In this document: in pieces, positions 1-10,007 of the stretch
Layout: the number at the start of each line of letters is the position of its first letter
Position numbering within the stretch: the first letter of the stretch is position 1
Notes under the pieces: generated by a model
What the model was told of the DNA's origin: nothing
Seen by the model: only the letters and a program-made list of their open reading frames with translations
The model's database searches: none
Assembly: GCA_030765045.1 (NCBI GenBank)
Contig: CM060974.1
Span: 48,422,839-48,486,838 of the forward strand
Direction: 5' to 3'
Length of the DNA stretch: 64,000 nucleotides
Origin: Tenodera sinensis
Lineage: Eukaryota > Arthropoda > Insecta > Mantodea > Mantidae
Made by a program: the position numbers and the translations under genes

Positions 1-1155
1 AGCAGCTATGGAAATACTAACCAACCAATACCCCATTGAATATGAAATAGAAAAAGCGGCTCTTATTCAACACAAAAAGTTAATCAGACTCCCATTCAAT
101 ACATGGCACAAAAGAAATTTTACACATACACTAAAGACTCAGCAGAGCTTTCGTTCCAAAATTCAAGACATCAAGAAGGATGTACACCTTCCTAATTCAA
201 AGGAAAACTTTAAATCTAAAGTCAATGCAACACATACATTAGACATCACATATTATTTACACCTGACAGAAGAAGTTAAAAAAAGTAATACTCCAACTAG
301 TGTTCTAAAATTATTGGCATTAGAGACAATCCATACTAGGTTTCCAGAACATGAGTGGCTCCATATTTATACTGATGGATCATTTATATCAAACAAAGAT
401 GGAGCAGGTGCTGGAGTCACATGTCACCTCTTTTCCTATTACAAATCTTTAAGTTATGGAACTACTAACTTTGATGGAGAAACTGAAGCAATTCGAATGG
501 CCCTACAAAATCTTTTGTACAGAATTTCACATTTTCAGCAAGCAGTTATTCTCTCAGATTCCAGGGCAGCAATTATAGCAATTACTTCCAAGTTGTCACC
601 AAAAAACCAAACTATTATAGAATGTTGGAAGATGCTTAGCCATCTAACAGCACTTCAAAAACACCTAGTCTTCCAATGGATACCGGCTCACTGTGGACTG
701 AGTGGTAATGAGAAAGCTGATTTTCTTGCAAAAAAGGGTACCAGCGGTGTACAGAAATCTATAGTTAATTTACCATTTTATGCAGCTAAAAGATTAGTCA
801 ACTCTGAATTCAAAAAAATTATTGCAAAATATTACTATGAAAAATCAAAGAATAAAAGATGGGAACTACCATACATTCAAACAGTGATTCCTGAGTATCC
901 TCGAAAAACAGCAGTTGCAACCTTCAGGTTGATTACAGGACATGATTGTCTGGCAAAACATTTAAACAGAATTGGGATATATTCTTCACCACTCTGTCCT
1001 CTATGTGATCTGCAAGAGGAAATGGATCGAGACCACCTTCAAATATGCCCGGCCACTTCTAGTGCCCCATCCATCAGTGAAAAATATTGGAGAGCAAGAG
1101 GATTAATGACTTCATTGTCAGAAATCCAGCATTAGCTAACAACAACAAAACATGT
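1..1155 (+). mobile_element. LINE family A, 3' part (continues left of window)
   Basis: The 3' end of a non-LTR retrotransposon, nearly identical to the copy at 56648-58524 on the other strand. The coding part ends with TAG at 1133-1135. It is followed by a short run of AAC units, which is how other copies of this family end (40969, 56648, 31139). The 5' end and left TSD lie outside the window. Confidence 0.93.
2..1135 (+). CDS. LINE family A polyprotein, C-terminal RNase H region (partial)
   Basis: Partial ORF, open at the left window edge. The first Met (position 8) is internal: in the longer copy at 56656-58530 the same sequence is preceded by reverse transcriptase. Numbering from that Met, residues 118-245 form an RNase H domain with the D-E-D-D catalytic set visible: TDGS (D123), GETEA (E158), LSDSRAA (D184) and GNEKAD (D238), plus WIPAHCG. 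A C-terminal Cys/His motif (CPLCD..DHLQIC) follows. RNase H degrades the RNA strand during target-primed reverse transcription. The domain order and RNase H type place it in the Jockey/I group of LINEs; I cannot fix the clade by eye. No frameshift is seen in this portion. Confidence 0.9.
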   Translation, partial: AAMEILTNQYPIEYEIEKAALIQHKKLIRLPFNTWHKRNFTHTLKTQQSFRSKIQDIKKDVHLPNSKENFKSKVNATHTLDITYYLHLTEEVKKSNTPTSVLKLLALETIHTRFPEHEWLHIYTDGSFISNKDGAGAGVTCHLFSYYKSLSYGTTNFDGETEAIRMALQNLLYRISHFQQAVILSDSRAAIIAITSKLSPKNQTIIECWKMLSHLTALQKHLVFQWIPAHCGLSGNEKADFLAKKGTSGVQKSIVNLPFYAAKRLVNSEFKKIIAKYYYEKSKNKRWELPYIQTVIPEYPRKTAVATFRLITGHDCLAKHLNRIGIYSSPLCPLCDLQEEMDRDHLQICPATSSAPSISEKYWRARGLMTSLSEIQH

Positions 1156-1266
1156 GTAATTAGGACATGGTCATGCTCAGTATATGAATCTAAGGATCTC
1201 ATTTTCAGTTTATGTTCAGAATTGGAATCATCTGATTCATACAAGTTGTCATACATGGATAAGACA
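1156..1266 (-). other. Acidic coding-like remnant interrupted by LINE B
   Basis: Between LINE A and the LINE B TSD, the minus strand reads as an acidic peptide (MYDNLYESDDSNSEHKLKM). Rejoined conceptually across LINE B (continuing at 5358-5395), the frame stays open over a Glu/Asp-rich stretch. It resembles the acidic N-terminus of piggyBac-type transposases, but no diagnostic motif is present. This is a weak call. Confidence 0.25.
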
Positions 1267-1280
1267 TCATCATCACAAAG

Positions 1281-4200
1281 TGTTGTTGTTGTTGTTTTCT
1301 AGTGCCTTGCATCTGGCAATGAAGCCATTAGCATTCGTGCTTTCCAATACTTTTGAACTGTAGTTTCTTCTGATCTTAATGCTTCACAGGTCTTCAAGTG
1401 GTCTTCATTCATTTCTGCTGGATCGTTACACAGGACACATATTGGTGAGGCTGAGATACCTATTCTGTAGAGATGACTTGCCAAGCAGTCATGATTTGTC
1501 AATAGTCGGAAGGCTGCAACAGCTGTTTTCCTTGGTCTCTGGGGGATTATATCTGGATTGGAAAGTAGTGTAATCCATTTTTTATCTTTGGCATTTGTTT
1601 CTATTTCTTGTAGATATGAATGACAAAAATTTTTTATGATCAAGCGTTTTATTGAGGAATATGAGAAATTGAATTTAGACTTTTGTTTTATTGTTGTGTC
1701 TTTCTTTGCAAGTGAGTCTGCAGCTTCGTTCCCCATGACTCCACAGTGTGCTGGAATCCATTGGAGATGAACAGTCTTATTAACTTTTTGGAGTTGTGTT
1801 AACATTTTGTAGCATTCTCTAATTTTTGTTGACTTCTTTGTAGTATTTGAACATATTCCCTGAATTGCAGCTTTAGAATCTGAAAGAATTACTGCCTTGT
1901 TAAATTTATTTAAGGGAAGATTTAATAATTGTCGGAGAGCAATGTATATAGCCTCTATTTCTCCATCATAATTTGTTGTGTCTCTGCCAACAGAATGATA
2001 AAAGGAAAAATGTGAACACGTAACTCCAGCTCCAGTAAGGTTTTCCTTCGAGGATCCATCAGTATATATGTGCAGCCATTCTTCTGTGGGATACCTAGTA
2101 TTGATTGTTTCCAGAGCTAGAAGTTTTTGTATTTCTTTTGGTGTGTCTGATTTACTTATTTCCTCTATTAATTCCAAATTGAAGGTAGGTTGCAATAATT
2201 CCAATGGATTTTCTCTTATAAGTAGATTTTCTCTGGTGTTAGGAATGTTCAATTTAGATTTAATCTGTGTTACCTTTTCTAAGAAAGTACTATGAGTTTT
2301 AAGGATTGAATGGGGGAGGTTCTCTTCTTTCCATTTAGAGTTTGGCAGTCGTAACATTTTCTCGTGTTGGAGCAATGCTTGTTCTTCTATTTTTGTTGTT
2401 ATTGATGGGGTCCGTGTTAAGGCAAGCATGGCATCAATTGGTGTGGATTTAACTGCTCCAGTGATTAGGCGAAGAGCCTGATTTTGTATTTGTTCAAGTT
2501 TATTGATGTTAGCATTTGCTGCTGTTATTAAAGCTTCAGAACAGTACAAGAGGTTTGGTTTAATATACATTTTGTAGGTTGTGTTAAGGACTCTCCTTGA
2601 GCAGCCCCATTTAGCACCAGCTAACCTTTTCAGGATTTGCAATTTCTTTTCAACCTTTTCTGAGATGTTTGTTATATGTTTTTTCCAACTTAGCTTTCTG
2701 TCGAAAGTGATGCCTAAGTATTTGGCATCTTCAACTGCTTTGAGTGGTTTACCATTATAATTTATGCTAACATTAACTGGTTTGTATTTTAGTGTAAATA
2801 ATTCATAATTTGTTTTTTCCACATTGATAGTCATGAGGTTTTTGGAGCTCCATTCATGTACTTTGTTTAGGGCTGTTTCTATTCTGTGTTTAATTAATTC
2901 AGGTTTTTTTGAAGAGCCTGAAGTCCAAATGACTACATCGTCAGCAAATAAAGCAATTTTGGTTTCTAAAGTTTTTATTATTGATGGAAGGTCATTTATA
3001 TAAATGTTAAAGAGTGTTGTGCTCAGAACTGCACCTTGTGGAAGTCCTCGGTGTGTTTGTTTATATTTGGAAATGTATGTATTATATTTTGTGGCACAAA
3101 ATCTTTGTGAAATAAACTGAGTTATCCACTTAAGCATGTTACTTTTCACACCTATTGATTGCAACTTCTCAACTAATTTATTTCTCCAGACTGAGTCATA
3201 TGCTGATTTAAAATCAATGAATACTGCCAAGGTATCCTCCTTTCTATTGAAAGCGTCCTTGATGTCTTGGCTTAGTAGGAGTACATTTTCACTTGTACTA
3301 TGATTCTGTCTGAAGCCGGTCTGTGAACTATTAATTAAGTTGTAATATTCTAGAAACCATTTAAGCCTAGATGCCACCATTCTTTCCATCACTTTTGCAA
3401 TAACACTGGTCAAAGATATTGGTCTGAAACTATTAATATTGTTTGACGGTTTGTTTTTCTTTAAAATCGGGATGATAATGGCTTTTTTCCAGTCGGAAGG
3501 TACAGTCATTCTCCAACACGTGTTATACAGTTTAAGTAGGATTTCTTTTCCTTTCCTGCCAAGGTGTTTAATAAACTCTGGGTGGATCTTGTCAGGTCCA
3601 GGAGATTTTTTGTTCTGTAATTGTTCTATTGCTAAATCCAGTTCTGTTTCATTAAAATCCTGAATAAAAATATCATTTCGCAAACCTTTTGGCTTACTAG
3701 TTTCTCTGATAGTTTTTTGGATAGCCTTATCTTGTTTTTTATACGCTTGGGGTATTCTTTGTGACTGAGCATAAAACTTGTTAAGGGATTCTGCTATTTC
3801 CCTATCTGTAGTTAAGCTTTTGTTATTATATTTTAATGGTTCAGTTGTATTTTTTGATAATTTTGTTTTATTAAGGAATTTGTATATTTTATTTCCATCT
3901 TTCCTATAGTCCATATGTTCTACAAAATTTGTGAAACTGGCCCTTTTTGCTGTAATTAATTCTTTCTTAAAAATGGCTGCTTTTCTTCTCCAGTTTTGTA
4001 CATCTTCTGGACACTTGGTTCTCTCGGCTTTGACTCTTGCTATATTTCTTTCGTGTTTTAACTTAGATAAAGATGGAGACCAAAAGTAGCTATATTTCTT
4101 TAACTTTCCTTTGGGGATATGTGTTTTGGCTGCTGTCAATAATATTTCACAAATTTTTTTATTCATTTCATCTGTTGACTTGAACTCTGATTCTAACAGT

Positions 4201-5343
4201 ATATTACACTTCCCTTCTATCTCATTTTGGAAACTGGACCAATCTGCTTTTTTAAAATTCCAAGAAGTTTTAACTTTTGGTTTGTTACTTTTATTTATTA
4301 GACCTCTTATGGAGTTTATGGTGATTCTGTGGCCTGAACCTGGGTCTTCTATTATTTCTCTTTTTGTATTGTCAATTATGTCAGATGACACCATCAGAAG
4401 GTCAGGATTTGTACCCGAACCATTATAATGAAGGTAAGTGGGTGGATCATTTGGATTAAATATTAATTCCATTGTTGACGAGTTTAATAGGTCTTCTATG
4501 ACTCTTCCTGCTGAATTTATATCTCTGTAGCCCCACCTAGGGGAGTGTGCATTAAAATCACCTATTAAAATACTTTTGGGTTCTATGGGAATAGAATTTA
4601 GATCTAGTGTATTGTCTGGAGGATTGTAGATACTGTAAATTCTATAGTGGTAGTTACTTTTCCATACTTCAATTTTAACTATTTCTGATTTATCTTGTTC
4701 TTCCATTGTTTTTTTGATTTGGATAATAGCTTTCATATTTCTTTTAATTCCTGTAAGAATACCACTTGCTATTTGGCGAGCCTTTGGAAGTATATGTGTA
4801 GTGTACTGATCCATTTCAAAGTATATTTCCTGTTCTTGTGATATATTGGCTTCTTGTACTGTGAAGACATCTATATCTTGGTCTTTTAATATTTTCATTA
4901 GCTCTTGTTTTTTAGGCTGGGACATGCCTCCTGCATTCCATTGTAGAATTCTTAAAGTATTGGAATTGTGATGAAATTTGCCTAAAGATGTCCCCACCCG
5001 GAGATCCGATTGGGGGACAGTTTTAACTCCGGAATGTTTATCTTTAGGACTCATATTCATGTATGTGGCTTTCATGTAACTGTTTTCTTAACGGGCACCA
5101 GTTTTACAATGTGGCAGTTACATCACCCGACTTAAACCCCCATTTTGCAAGGGGGACCACACCTATCGTTGATCAACGGGTCCATCGGACCTAGCCGGGA
5201 GGACTAAATAGATGATATTTAGATCCACCGACCTTCCCCTCATGTGCATCTGAGGAACGCTGTTGTGCTGTGATAGGCCAGCACATATGTAAATGACATT
5301 TCCTCCATTTTAGATGAAACAGTTATACCGCTGTGATTCGGTC
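1281..5343 (-). mobile_element. LINE family B, full insertion with 14-bp TSD
   Basis: A 4063-bp non-LTR retrotransposon insertion bounded by perfect 14-bp direct repeats (tcatcatcacaaag) at 1267-1280 and 5344-5357. On the minus strand it has a 268-bp leader, one long ORF, and a tail of AAC units right after the stop codon (plus-strand 1281-1298). I see no gag-like ORF1, so the copy is either 5'-truncated inside a longer element or belongs to a single-ORF family. Exact TSDs and an uninterrupted ORF indicate a recent insertion. Confidence 0.93.
1299..5075 (-). CDS. LINE family B endonuclease-reverse transcriptase-RNase H, 1258 aa
   Basis: Uninterrupted polyprotein. Residues 40-270 are an APE-type endonuclease: LRILQWNAGGM, VQEA (E75), GDFNAH (172-177) and GSGHRITI. 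Residues about 500-800 are reverse transcriptase: NSFRPISLTS, TGFRQNHST, FIDFKSAYDSVW, RGLPQGAVLST and the catalytic FADD near 710. Residues about 1000-1125 are RNase H: IYTDGS, GEIEA, LSDSKAA and HCGVMGNEAAD. A Cys/His motif (CVLCN..DHLKTC) closes the protein. All catalytic motifs look intact, so the copy may encode an active enzyme. It is related to LINE A but clearly diverged at protein level. The start used is the first ATG; others follow at codons 6 and 8. The leader encodes no obvious gag. Confidence 0.93.
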   Translation of the reverse strand: MKATYMNMSPKDKHSGVKTVPQSDLRVGTSLGKFHHNSNTLRILQWNAGGMSQPKKQELMKILKDQDIDVFTVQEANISQEQEIYFEMDQYTTHILPKARQIASGILTGIKRNMKAIIQIKKTMEEQDKSEIVKIEVWKSNYHYRIYSIYNPPDNTLDLNSIPIEPKSILIGDFNAHSPRWGYRDINSAGRVIEDLLNSSTMELIFNPNDPPTYLHYNGSGTNPDLLMVSSDIIDNTKREIIEDPGSGHRITINSIRGLINKSNKPKVKTSWNFKKADWSSFQNEIEGKCNILLESEFKSTDEMNKKICEILLTAAKTHIPKGKLKKYSYFWSPSLSKLKHERNIARVKAERTKCPEDVQNWRRKAAIFKKELITAKRASFTNFVEHMDYRKDGNKIYKFLNKTKLSKNTTEPLKYNNKSLTTDREIAESLNKFYAQSQRIPQAYKKQDKAIQKTIRETSKPKGLRNDIFIQDFNETELDLAIEQLQNKKSPGPDKIHPEFIKHLGRKGKEILLKLYNTCWRMTVPSDWKKAIIIPILKKNKPSNNINSFRPISLTSVIAKVMERMVASRLKWFLEYYNLINSSQTGFRQNHSTSENVLLLSQDIKDAFNRKEDTLAVFIDFKSAYDSVWRNKLVEKLQSIGVKSNMLKWITQFISQRFCATKYNTYISKYKQTHRGLPQGAVLSTTLFNIYINDLPSIIKTLETKIALFADDVVIWTSGSSKKPELIKHRIETALNKVHEWSSKNLMTINVEKTNYELFTLKYKPVNVSINYNGKPLKAVEDAKYLGITFDRKLSWKKHITNISEKVEKKLQILKRLAGAKWGCSRRVLNTTYKMYIKPNLLYCSEALITAANANINKLEQIQNQALRLITGAVKSTPIDAMLALTRTPSITTKIEEQALLQHEKMLRLPNSKWKEENLPHSILKTHSTFLEKVTQIKSKLNIPNTRENLLIRENPLELLQPTFNLELIEEISKSDTPKEIQKLLALETINTRYPTEEWLHIYTDGSSKENLTGAGVTCSHFSFYHSVGRDTTNYDGEIEAIYIALRQLLNLPLNKFNKAVILSDSKAAIQGICSNTTKKSTKIRECYKMLTQLQKVNKTVHLQWIPAHCGVMGNEAADSLAKKDTTIKQKSKFNFSYSSIKRLIIKNFCHSYLQEIETNAKDKKWITLLSNPDIIPQRPRKTAVAAFRLLTNHDCLASHLYRIGISASPICVLCNDPAEMNEDHLKTCEALRSEETTVQKYWKARMLMASLPDARH

Positions 5344-5357
5344 TCATCATCACAAAG

Positions 5358-5809
5358 TAGATGATGCACTTCTTCCAAATTCTTGAAATTTTATTCCCCT
5401 TTTTGAGAAGTACTAACATCTACTTGCAATCAGAAATATTATTGCACAACTAGCATGGAAAAACATGTGCCAATAACCTGTAATGAGAGTAGACACAGAG
5501 TTTGGTTGACCTCTGTGACGCATACCTGCTGATTAATCATTCTTGGAGCTAAAGAAATAAACAGATCAGGTTCTTACTCTGCCAGACAGTCGATTAAGAT
5601 GTAATGTTAGGTGTTCTAGTCAGGCGATTGCATAGACTTGTTCCTTTGAAAACTAGAACATATAAATAAATAAATAAAAACATGCAAATTACTTAAACCA
5701 GCACTTACATTCCAGATCCTATTCGTTTATTTAACATTCAAAAATATTTACAACAACACTATTCTACAAGTTATAAAAATCTAAATACTACAAAACAAAA
5801 ATATGATAT
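5358..5809. other. No gene seen
   Basis: AT-rich spacer with a short AAAT-type run near 5661-5680. Apart from the flank of the acidic remnant next to LINE B, I recognise nothing here. Confidence 0.5.
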
Positions 5810-6897
5810 AATAATGGGTTAACACCATCACCTAGATGACCTTGAAAATTGTGCTATACTAGCAAAGCTGGCCGATGAAGCAGAGTACCAGGCCAATGTT
5901 TCCACACTGTTTTCAACCAAACTTTGTCCATCTCCCTATTCTTTTGTCCTGTTTCTTGGACTCTGACATGAATAGCTGCTGGACATTTGATTTTCCTTTT
6001 AAAAATTATTTTCTCTCATCTGCTATTATCACAGGCATAACTGTTCTTTTTTGTAGGGTTTAATGCCTGCTTTCACTACATATGGCACCACAGACGGTAA
6101 CAATAATGATACATGGAATGAAGATGAAGCACTGGTGGAATGAGATGGCGGGGGAAACCAGAGAACCCAGAGGAAACCCGCCCCTCTTGTCCACCACAAA
6201 TCACACATGCTTTTGCCTGGGATCGAACTCGGGCCACTTTGGTGAGAAGCAAATGGTGTAATCACTCGGCTACGGCGCGGCCATAAGCATAACTGTGCAT
6301 TACAATTTTTCACAGCTTGTAATGCAGATCAACACACTTGTTTCTTCTTTATTGTCGACTGTTGTATTTGCAAGCATATCAAAGAACACAGGTATCTGGT
6401 CTGTGTTCCAAACTTGTGACAAGCACTTTTTCCTGTTCCTTGCGTTAATTACCTATGTATGGAATTCTATAATCTTTTGTTCAAAGTCTTGCAGCAGTTT
6501 TTGTCAAATCGATGTTCACCTTCTGAGTGAATGTCCCTTGCATCTCATAAACTGGAAGATTCTGTCCCTGCTCACTATGAGTTCATTATTTCTTATTCCC
6601 ATACGTCATCCTATTTCTCTAGCCTTAAACTGTAACATTTCATGTGAAACCCCAATTCTATTGTTACACAACTCAAGCACATATTCTACAAGTTCACTTT
6701 CAAGTTCAGGATATTTTACACCCTTTGGCCCATGTTTGTTGTCTTGATTAGCGCTTCTTTCTGTTTCCAGTCATTTGTGAATATTGCACTCCAAAACCAT
6801 GAATTTACGACTGATAAATCTATTTCCATTATCAGTGGCAAATTTTATCACTTTTAGCTTAAATCCAGCTGTATAACTGCAACATTTCTTCTTTGTA
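5810..6897 (-). pseudogene. pogo/Tigger-like (CENP-B type) transposase relic
   Basis: Minus-strand translation in shifting frames recovers a pogo/Tigger transposase in order. First an N-terminal psq-like helix-turn-helix (SYTAGFKLKVIKFA, NGNR, RKF near 6880-6780). Then a CENP-B type segment (KGVKYPELESELVEYVLEL near 6745-6690, FQFMRCKGHSLRR). Then the start of the DDE domain (QVWNTDQIPVFFDMLANTT near 6390), with the usual ETP/QTP-like aspartate. Beyond the SINE at 6045-6286 it continues with IFKRK, HVRVQETG and VWKHWPG..LLHRPALLV (6030-5840). At least four stops or frameshifts and the SINE insertion break it. These elements cut and paste DNA in the nucleus. I did not find terminal repeats. 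The long plus-strand ORF here is its antisense shadow. Confidence 0.82.
6045..6286 (-). mobile_element. SINE-2 copy inserted in pogo relic, 10-bp TSD
   Basis: tRNA-derived SINE on the minus strand, with an A-box-like segment (tagccgagtggatt-type near 6270) and a B box (gttcgatcc near 6220). The body is shared with copies at 28283, 33501 and 34007, and it ends ...attaaaccctacaaaa. Perfect direct repeats gcataactgt at 6035-6044 and 6287-6296 are the TSD, so it inserted into the transposase relic after that element arrived. Confidence 0.9.
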
Positions 6898-7194
6898 TCT
6901 ATTTCTCACAATTGGAATACCATGGATAGTAGTAAAGAGCAAACAACAAACTTAACGCTTCTACTAATAACAGCCTACTGATACTAAACTGAAAATGTAC
7001 TTGATGTTTCTAATTGTTGTAATGACCACTCATTGCCAGTTATGTCCACTGTTGTTCAAATGTAGATTAACCCAGGCTGCAGGCATTACAATACTGTATG
7101 ACCAAAAATTTGATGGGGGATATCTTAGTGGGAATATCTTTTCTTAAATTTCATGCAATTCAAATTGGAGTGTGTCCATTTTGCGCATAAATAT

Positions 7195-7375
7195 GGTAAT
7201 TACTTTGAACACCTATATCTGACAAAAAAATTCAAAGCTTTTAAGCTAAAAATTTAACTCAGATATGCAGTGAATGAAATTATGTGAATCTTCTGTAACA
7301 ATTAACTTTCATATTTACTACATGCACTAATCTAGCTTATCTGAGGTAAAGGGTGGGTGAGGTGGCTAAAGGAAC
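7195..7375 (+). repeat. Dispersed repeat R1, inverted partner at 44997-45165
   Basis: About 170 bp clearly similar to the reverse complement of 44997-45165. Shared landmarks are ttcaaagcttttaagctaaa, attaactttcatatttacta and gggtgggtgagg. No coding potential or terminal repeat was recognised. Confidence 0.75.
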
Positions 7376-7514
7376 ATTAAATGCTTATCTTGAAACAAAC
7401 TGCAGCACAATGATAGGCATTTTTGAAGTAACTGCACAAGAATAAGTATACAATGTTATATTTGAACTGAAGTGCTTTATGCAAACGAAGAGATGATGAG
7501 TTTGGCATGAAAAG

Positions 7515-7720
7515 TTGTGTGAATATACCTTTGTGTCTCTAAATGCCCTTACACACTTTAGGAGAGAGGCACAAAAGTATGTATTACCATGTCAGTATAC
7601 ACTAAATTGATTTGCGAGACTCTACTGCACTTCAGAAGGTTAGCAAAATGAACAAAGGATGGTTTAAAGTTTATAATGTGTCACAGTAAATATAGAATTT
7701 GGTAGGTAATATATATAATT
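7515..7720 (+). repeat. Dispersed repeat R2, inverted partner at 36712-36925
   Basis: About 200 bp matching the reverse complement of 36712-36925. Landmarks are aacaaaggatggtttaaagt, tagaatttggtaggtaa and gagagaggc-caaaagtatg. Family unknown. It lies just left of the piggyBac copy. Confidence 0.75.
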
Positions 7721-7831
7721 TTAACAGTGTCAAATTCCTGCAAGGAACTTAAATGAATTTAAAAATAGATGAGATAAAATTATCTCACATATTTACATTC
7801 AAAATATTAGTATAATTTCTGGACATTTTAA

Positions 7832-8893
7832 CCTCTTGAGCACTATGGACTTAAAATCACGTCCATTTAAAATGGCAGGTAAATGGGAGTGTATACACGT
7901 CCTGTGCATTTGTGCACTTTACCCTTATTTATCCCTTGTCTAACTCAACTTCTTTTAATTTTCCCTTTATGAAACATTTAAGTAAAGTCTATATACTTTA
8001 CTGGCTTACCTTTGTATGTTCCCTCTGCGGTGATATGCCTCAAAACAGGGATAAACAAACAAGAGCACATCTCCACATTCGCGAATTGCCCTCTTGCAGC
8101 ACATGAAACACTTTTGAGATGGGCAAGACTTCTTTGCTGTTGGGGGTATCCTTTTAGGATAATGTTTTCCTTAAAGTCTGAGGGGTGCAGGGGTTCTGGA
8201 TTTTCTAACCCTAGTATGAAGAGGCCTCTCAACGTGGTATTCTTCAATTAGGCTGCGAGCTATTGATAGTCGGAAGCTCAGGTAGGTCATTATCTTGTGT
8301 GAGTTTAGAGCTCTCCAAATTACCAAACAATTGTATAAGGTTATATCCAGTTGGTACAAAAATACCTTTTTATACCACTTTTCACTTCAGCTACAAGCAG
8401 GAAAGTATATATATGTATTTCCAGAAAGAAATAAACGGAGCCTGCTACCCAAGTTACGAAACACACGTAAGGAAAAGTTGCAAACATGCTTTATCCTGAT
8501 GACTCACAGACCATGCATACACTAGTGCTTTATTTCACACCCTGCTTTGTTTTGCTGACGCACAGGCCACACATACAATGGGTCGACTACTGCTTGTTTC
8601 AGAGAACTTATATTAGATGCGTTCGACAGAGGAAAGTTAACTTTTCACCATAGTGAAACAAGCTAGTACCATTTCAACGATTTGTAATTGCTGCTCTACT
8701 TTGCTGATGACGTACATGTATACTGCATATAACGAACTTTATACCACTTTTTGTTTCATTAAAATAACTTAATATTTACACAAAATACAGCTGTGTATTT
8801 ATGAAGCACTTTTAACAATTTAAATACCCTGCACTGGATATTGGGTAGCAGCTCTCAGCCCGCAGAGGTTTTAAATGGCCAGCGCTCAAGAGG
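7832..8893 (-). mobile_element. piggyBac-like internally deleted element, copy 1
   Basis: A 1062-bp element flanked by TTAA at 7828-7831 and 8894-8897, the piggyBac target. The ends are inverted repeats cctcttgagc / gctcaagagg, with a subterminal ccatttaaaa on both sides. It is similar over most of its length to 38941-39970, in opposite orientation. It keeps only the C-terminal transposase region. Confidence 0.88.
8022..8380 (-). pseudogene. piggyBac transposase C-terminal relic
   Basis: Minus-strand reading gives KWYKKVFLYQLDITLYNCLV, then SFRLSIARSLIEEY, GKHYPKRIP.TAKK, and the Cys-rich C-terminal motif KCFMCCKRAI...FVYPCFEAYH. This is the order seen at the end of piggyBac transposases: the final part of the catalytic domain, then a zinc-binding CRD ending in PCF-YH. 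One in-frame TAA (plus 8171-8173) interrupts it. The catalytic DDD core and N-terminus are absent, so the copy can only have moved with enzyme supplied in trans. Plus-strand ORFs here are antisense shadows. Confidence 0.85.
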
Positions 8894-8897
8894 TTAA

Positions 8898-9510
8898 TGT
8901 TTATTTAACTTGGAATATGTAATTAACTTTCTGACCAGAATTCATATGAACACTGCAGTAGCTATAGATTAAATTTTTCTACACTCAGAAAATATTTAAC
9001 ATTATAATTTAACTCCTATTGTAAATGGCATTTCAGATCATGATAAGCTATTGCTGGTAAGAAAGGAAATGATAATAGGAAAAGTAAATTATAACAAGAA
9101 TAATTAGTGATTAGCATATGAATAAATTGAAATTGGTGTTGAAGAACGAAAAGTAGATTTATGTCCATGTCAACACTGAAGCAACGACCACTTTGACGAT
9201 TTCTCAAATTTGTGCTATTATTATTCAAAGTTATTTACCCTAAGGAAAAATAAAGTCATTACAGGTAATAATGGTCTAACCCTAGATAGCCTAAGGATGA
9301 GGTAGTCTAGTGCAAACAAAAGAAACTTGCAAAAACAGGGTAGTACTAGCTACTGATACATATTATAATAAAATTAATGGAATGAAGAATCTCTTGGTGC
9401 ACCGGGTTGCTTTCAAGCAATAAGGTTTACACAACATTATAAAATAGATAAATAGCACATATTTTTATATTATACTAGCAAGTATTAGAAGAAAATGTGA
9501 ATTTTAAGTT
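8898..9510. other. No gene seen
   Basis: AT-rich intergenic or intronic sequence. I see no recognisable coding or repeat signature. Confidence 0.5.
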
Positions 9511-9606
9511 GATTTATCAAATAAAACACATATGTTTAATAATTAATGTTGTACAGTATTTATATGAGAAAGAAGCAAAACCTATGCACTTTTGTCTACA
9601 ACTTAC

Positions 9607-9834
9607 GTTAGCATTATCAATAATACACGAATCTTCAAGTTCTGGATTGATATCACTGCTGCTTGTCACAGTTTCTGCCTCAATCATTGCCACAAGGTCT
9701 TTGACAAAGCGTTCTCTCTCATTCTGTGAACAAGAGCCCAGGAAAGCAGATACCTCTTGGACTTCTTTTTCAATATCCATTTTACTATAATTACTGTATT
9801 TGAATGGTTCTGCTCTTAAACTTCAGTAGCAAGT
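9607..9834 (-). CDS. Paralogous first coding exon of a zinc-finger gene (58 codons)
   Basis: Coding part 9607-9780, with ATG at 9780 and a perfect donor GTAAGT read from 9606-9601. A 5' UTR segment runs to 9834 behind an acceptor (tttttccacag read from 9845-9835). The sequence upstream of the ATG is almost the same as that at 30555-30606. The peptide ends AETVTSSSDINPELEDS then CIIDNAN, against KIETVTSNSDIKPELEDS in the + strand gene. Two PsiKxE (SUMO-type) sites of the other copy are lost (K to A or N). A 34-codon block is missing, consistent with deletion between two GAAGATTC repeats. No downstream exons were found to the left, so it may be the start of a gene continuing outside the window or a dead duplicate. 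Confidence 0.65.
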
Positions 9835-10007
9835 CTGTGGAAAAAGAAACACATTATTAGTAACATCCATGAGTTTGCTTCAACAGACAACATAAAGCAG
9901 TACCAAGTAATTATGGTAATATGGTTAACATGTTTAGAATAACACTTTTAACATTCAAAGGTCCATAGCTTCATTATGATTATTTTAATCTGAAACTATA
10001 CTATGTA

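Noticed and set aside
6295..6747. 150-aa plus-strand protein
   Set aside because: The antisense strand carries the recognisable pogo transposase; the plus frame is a shadow.
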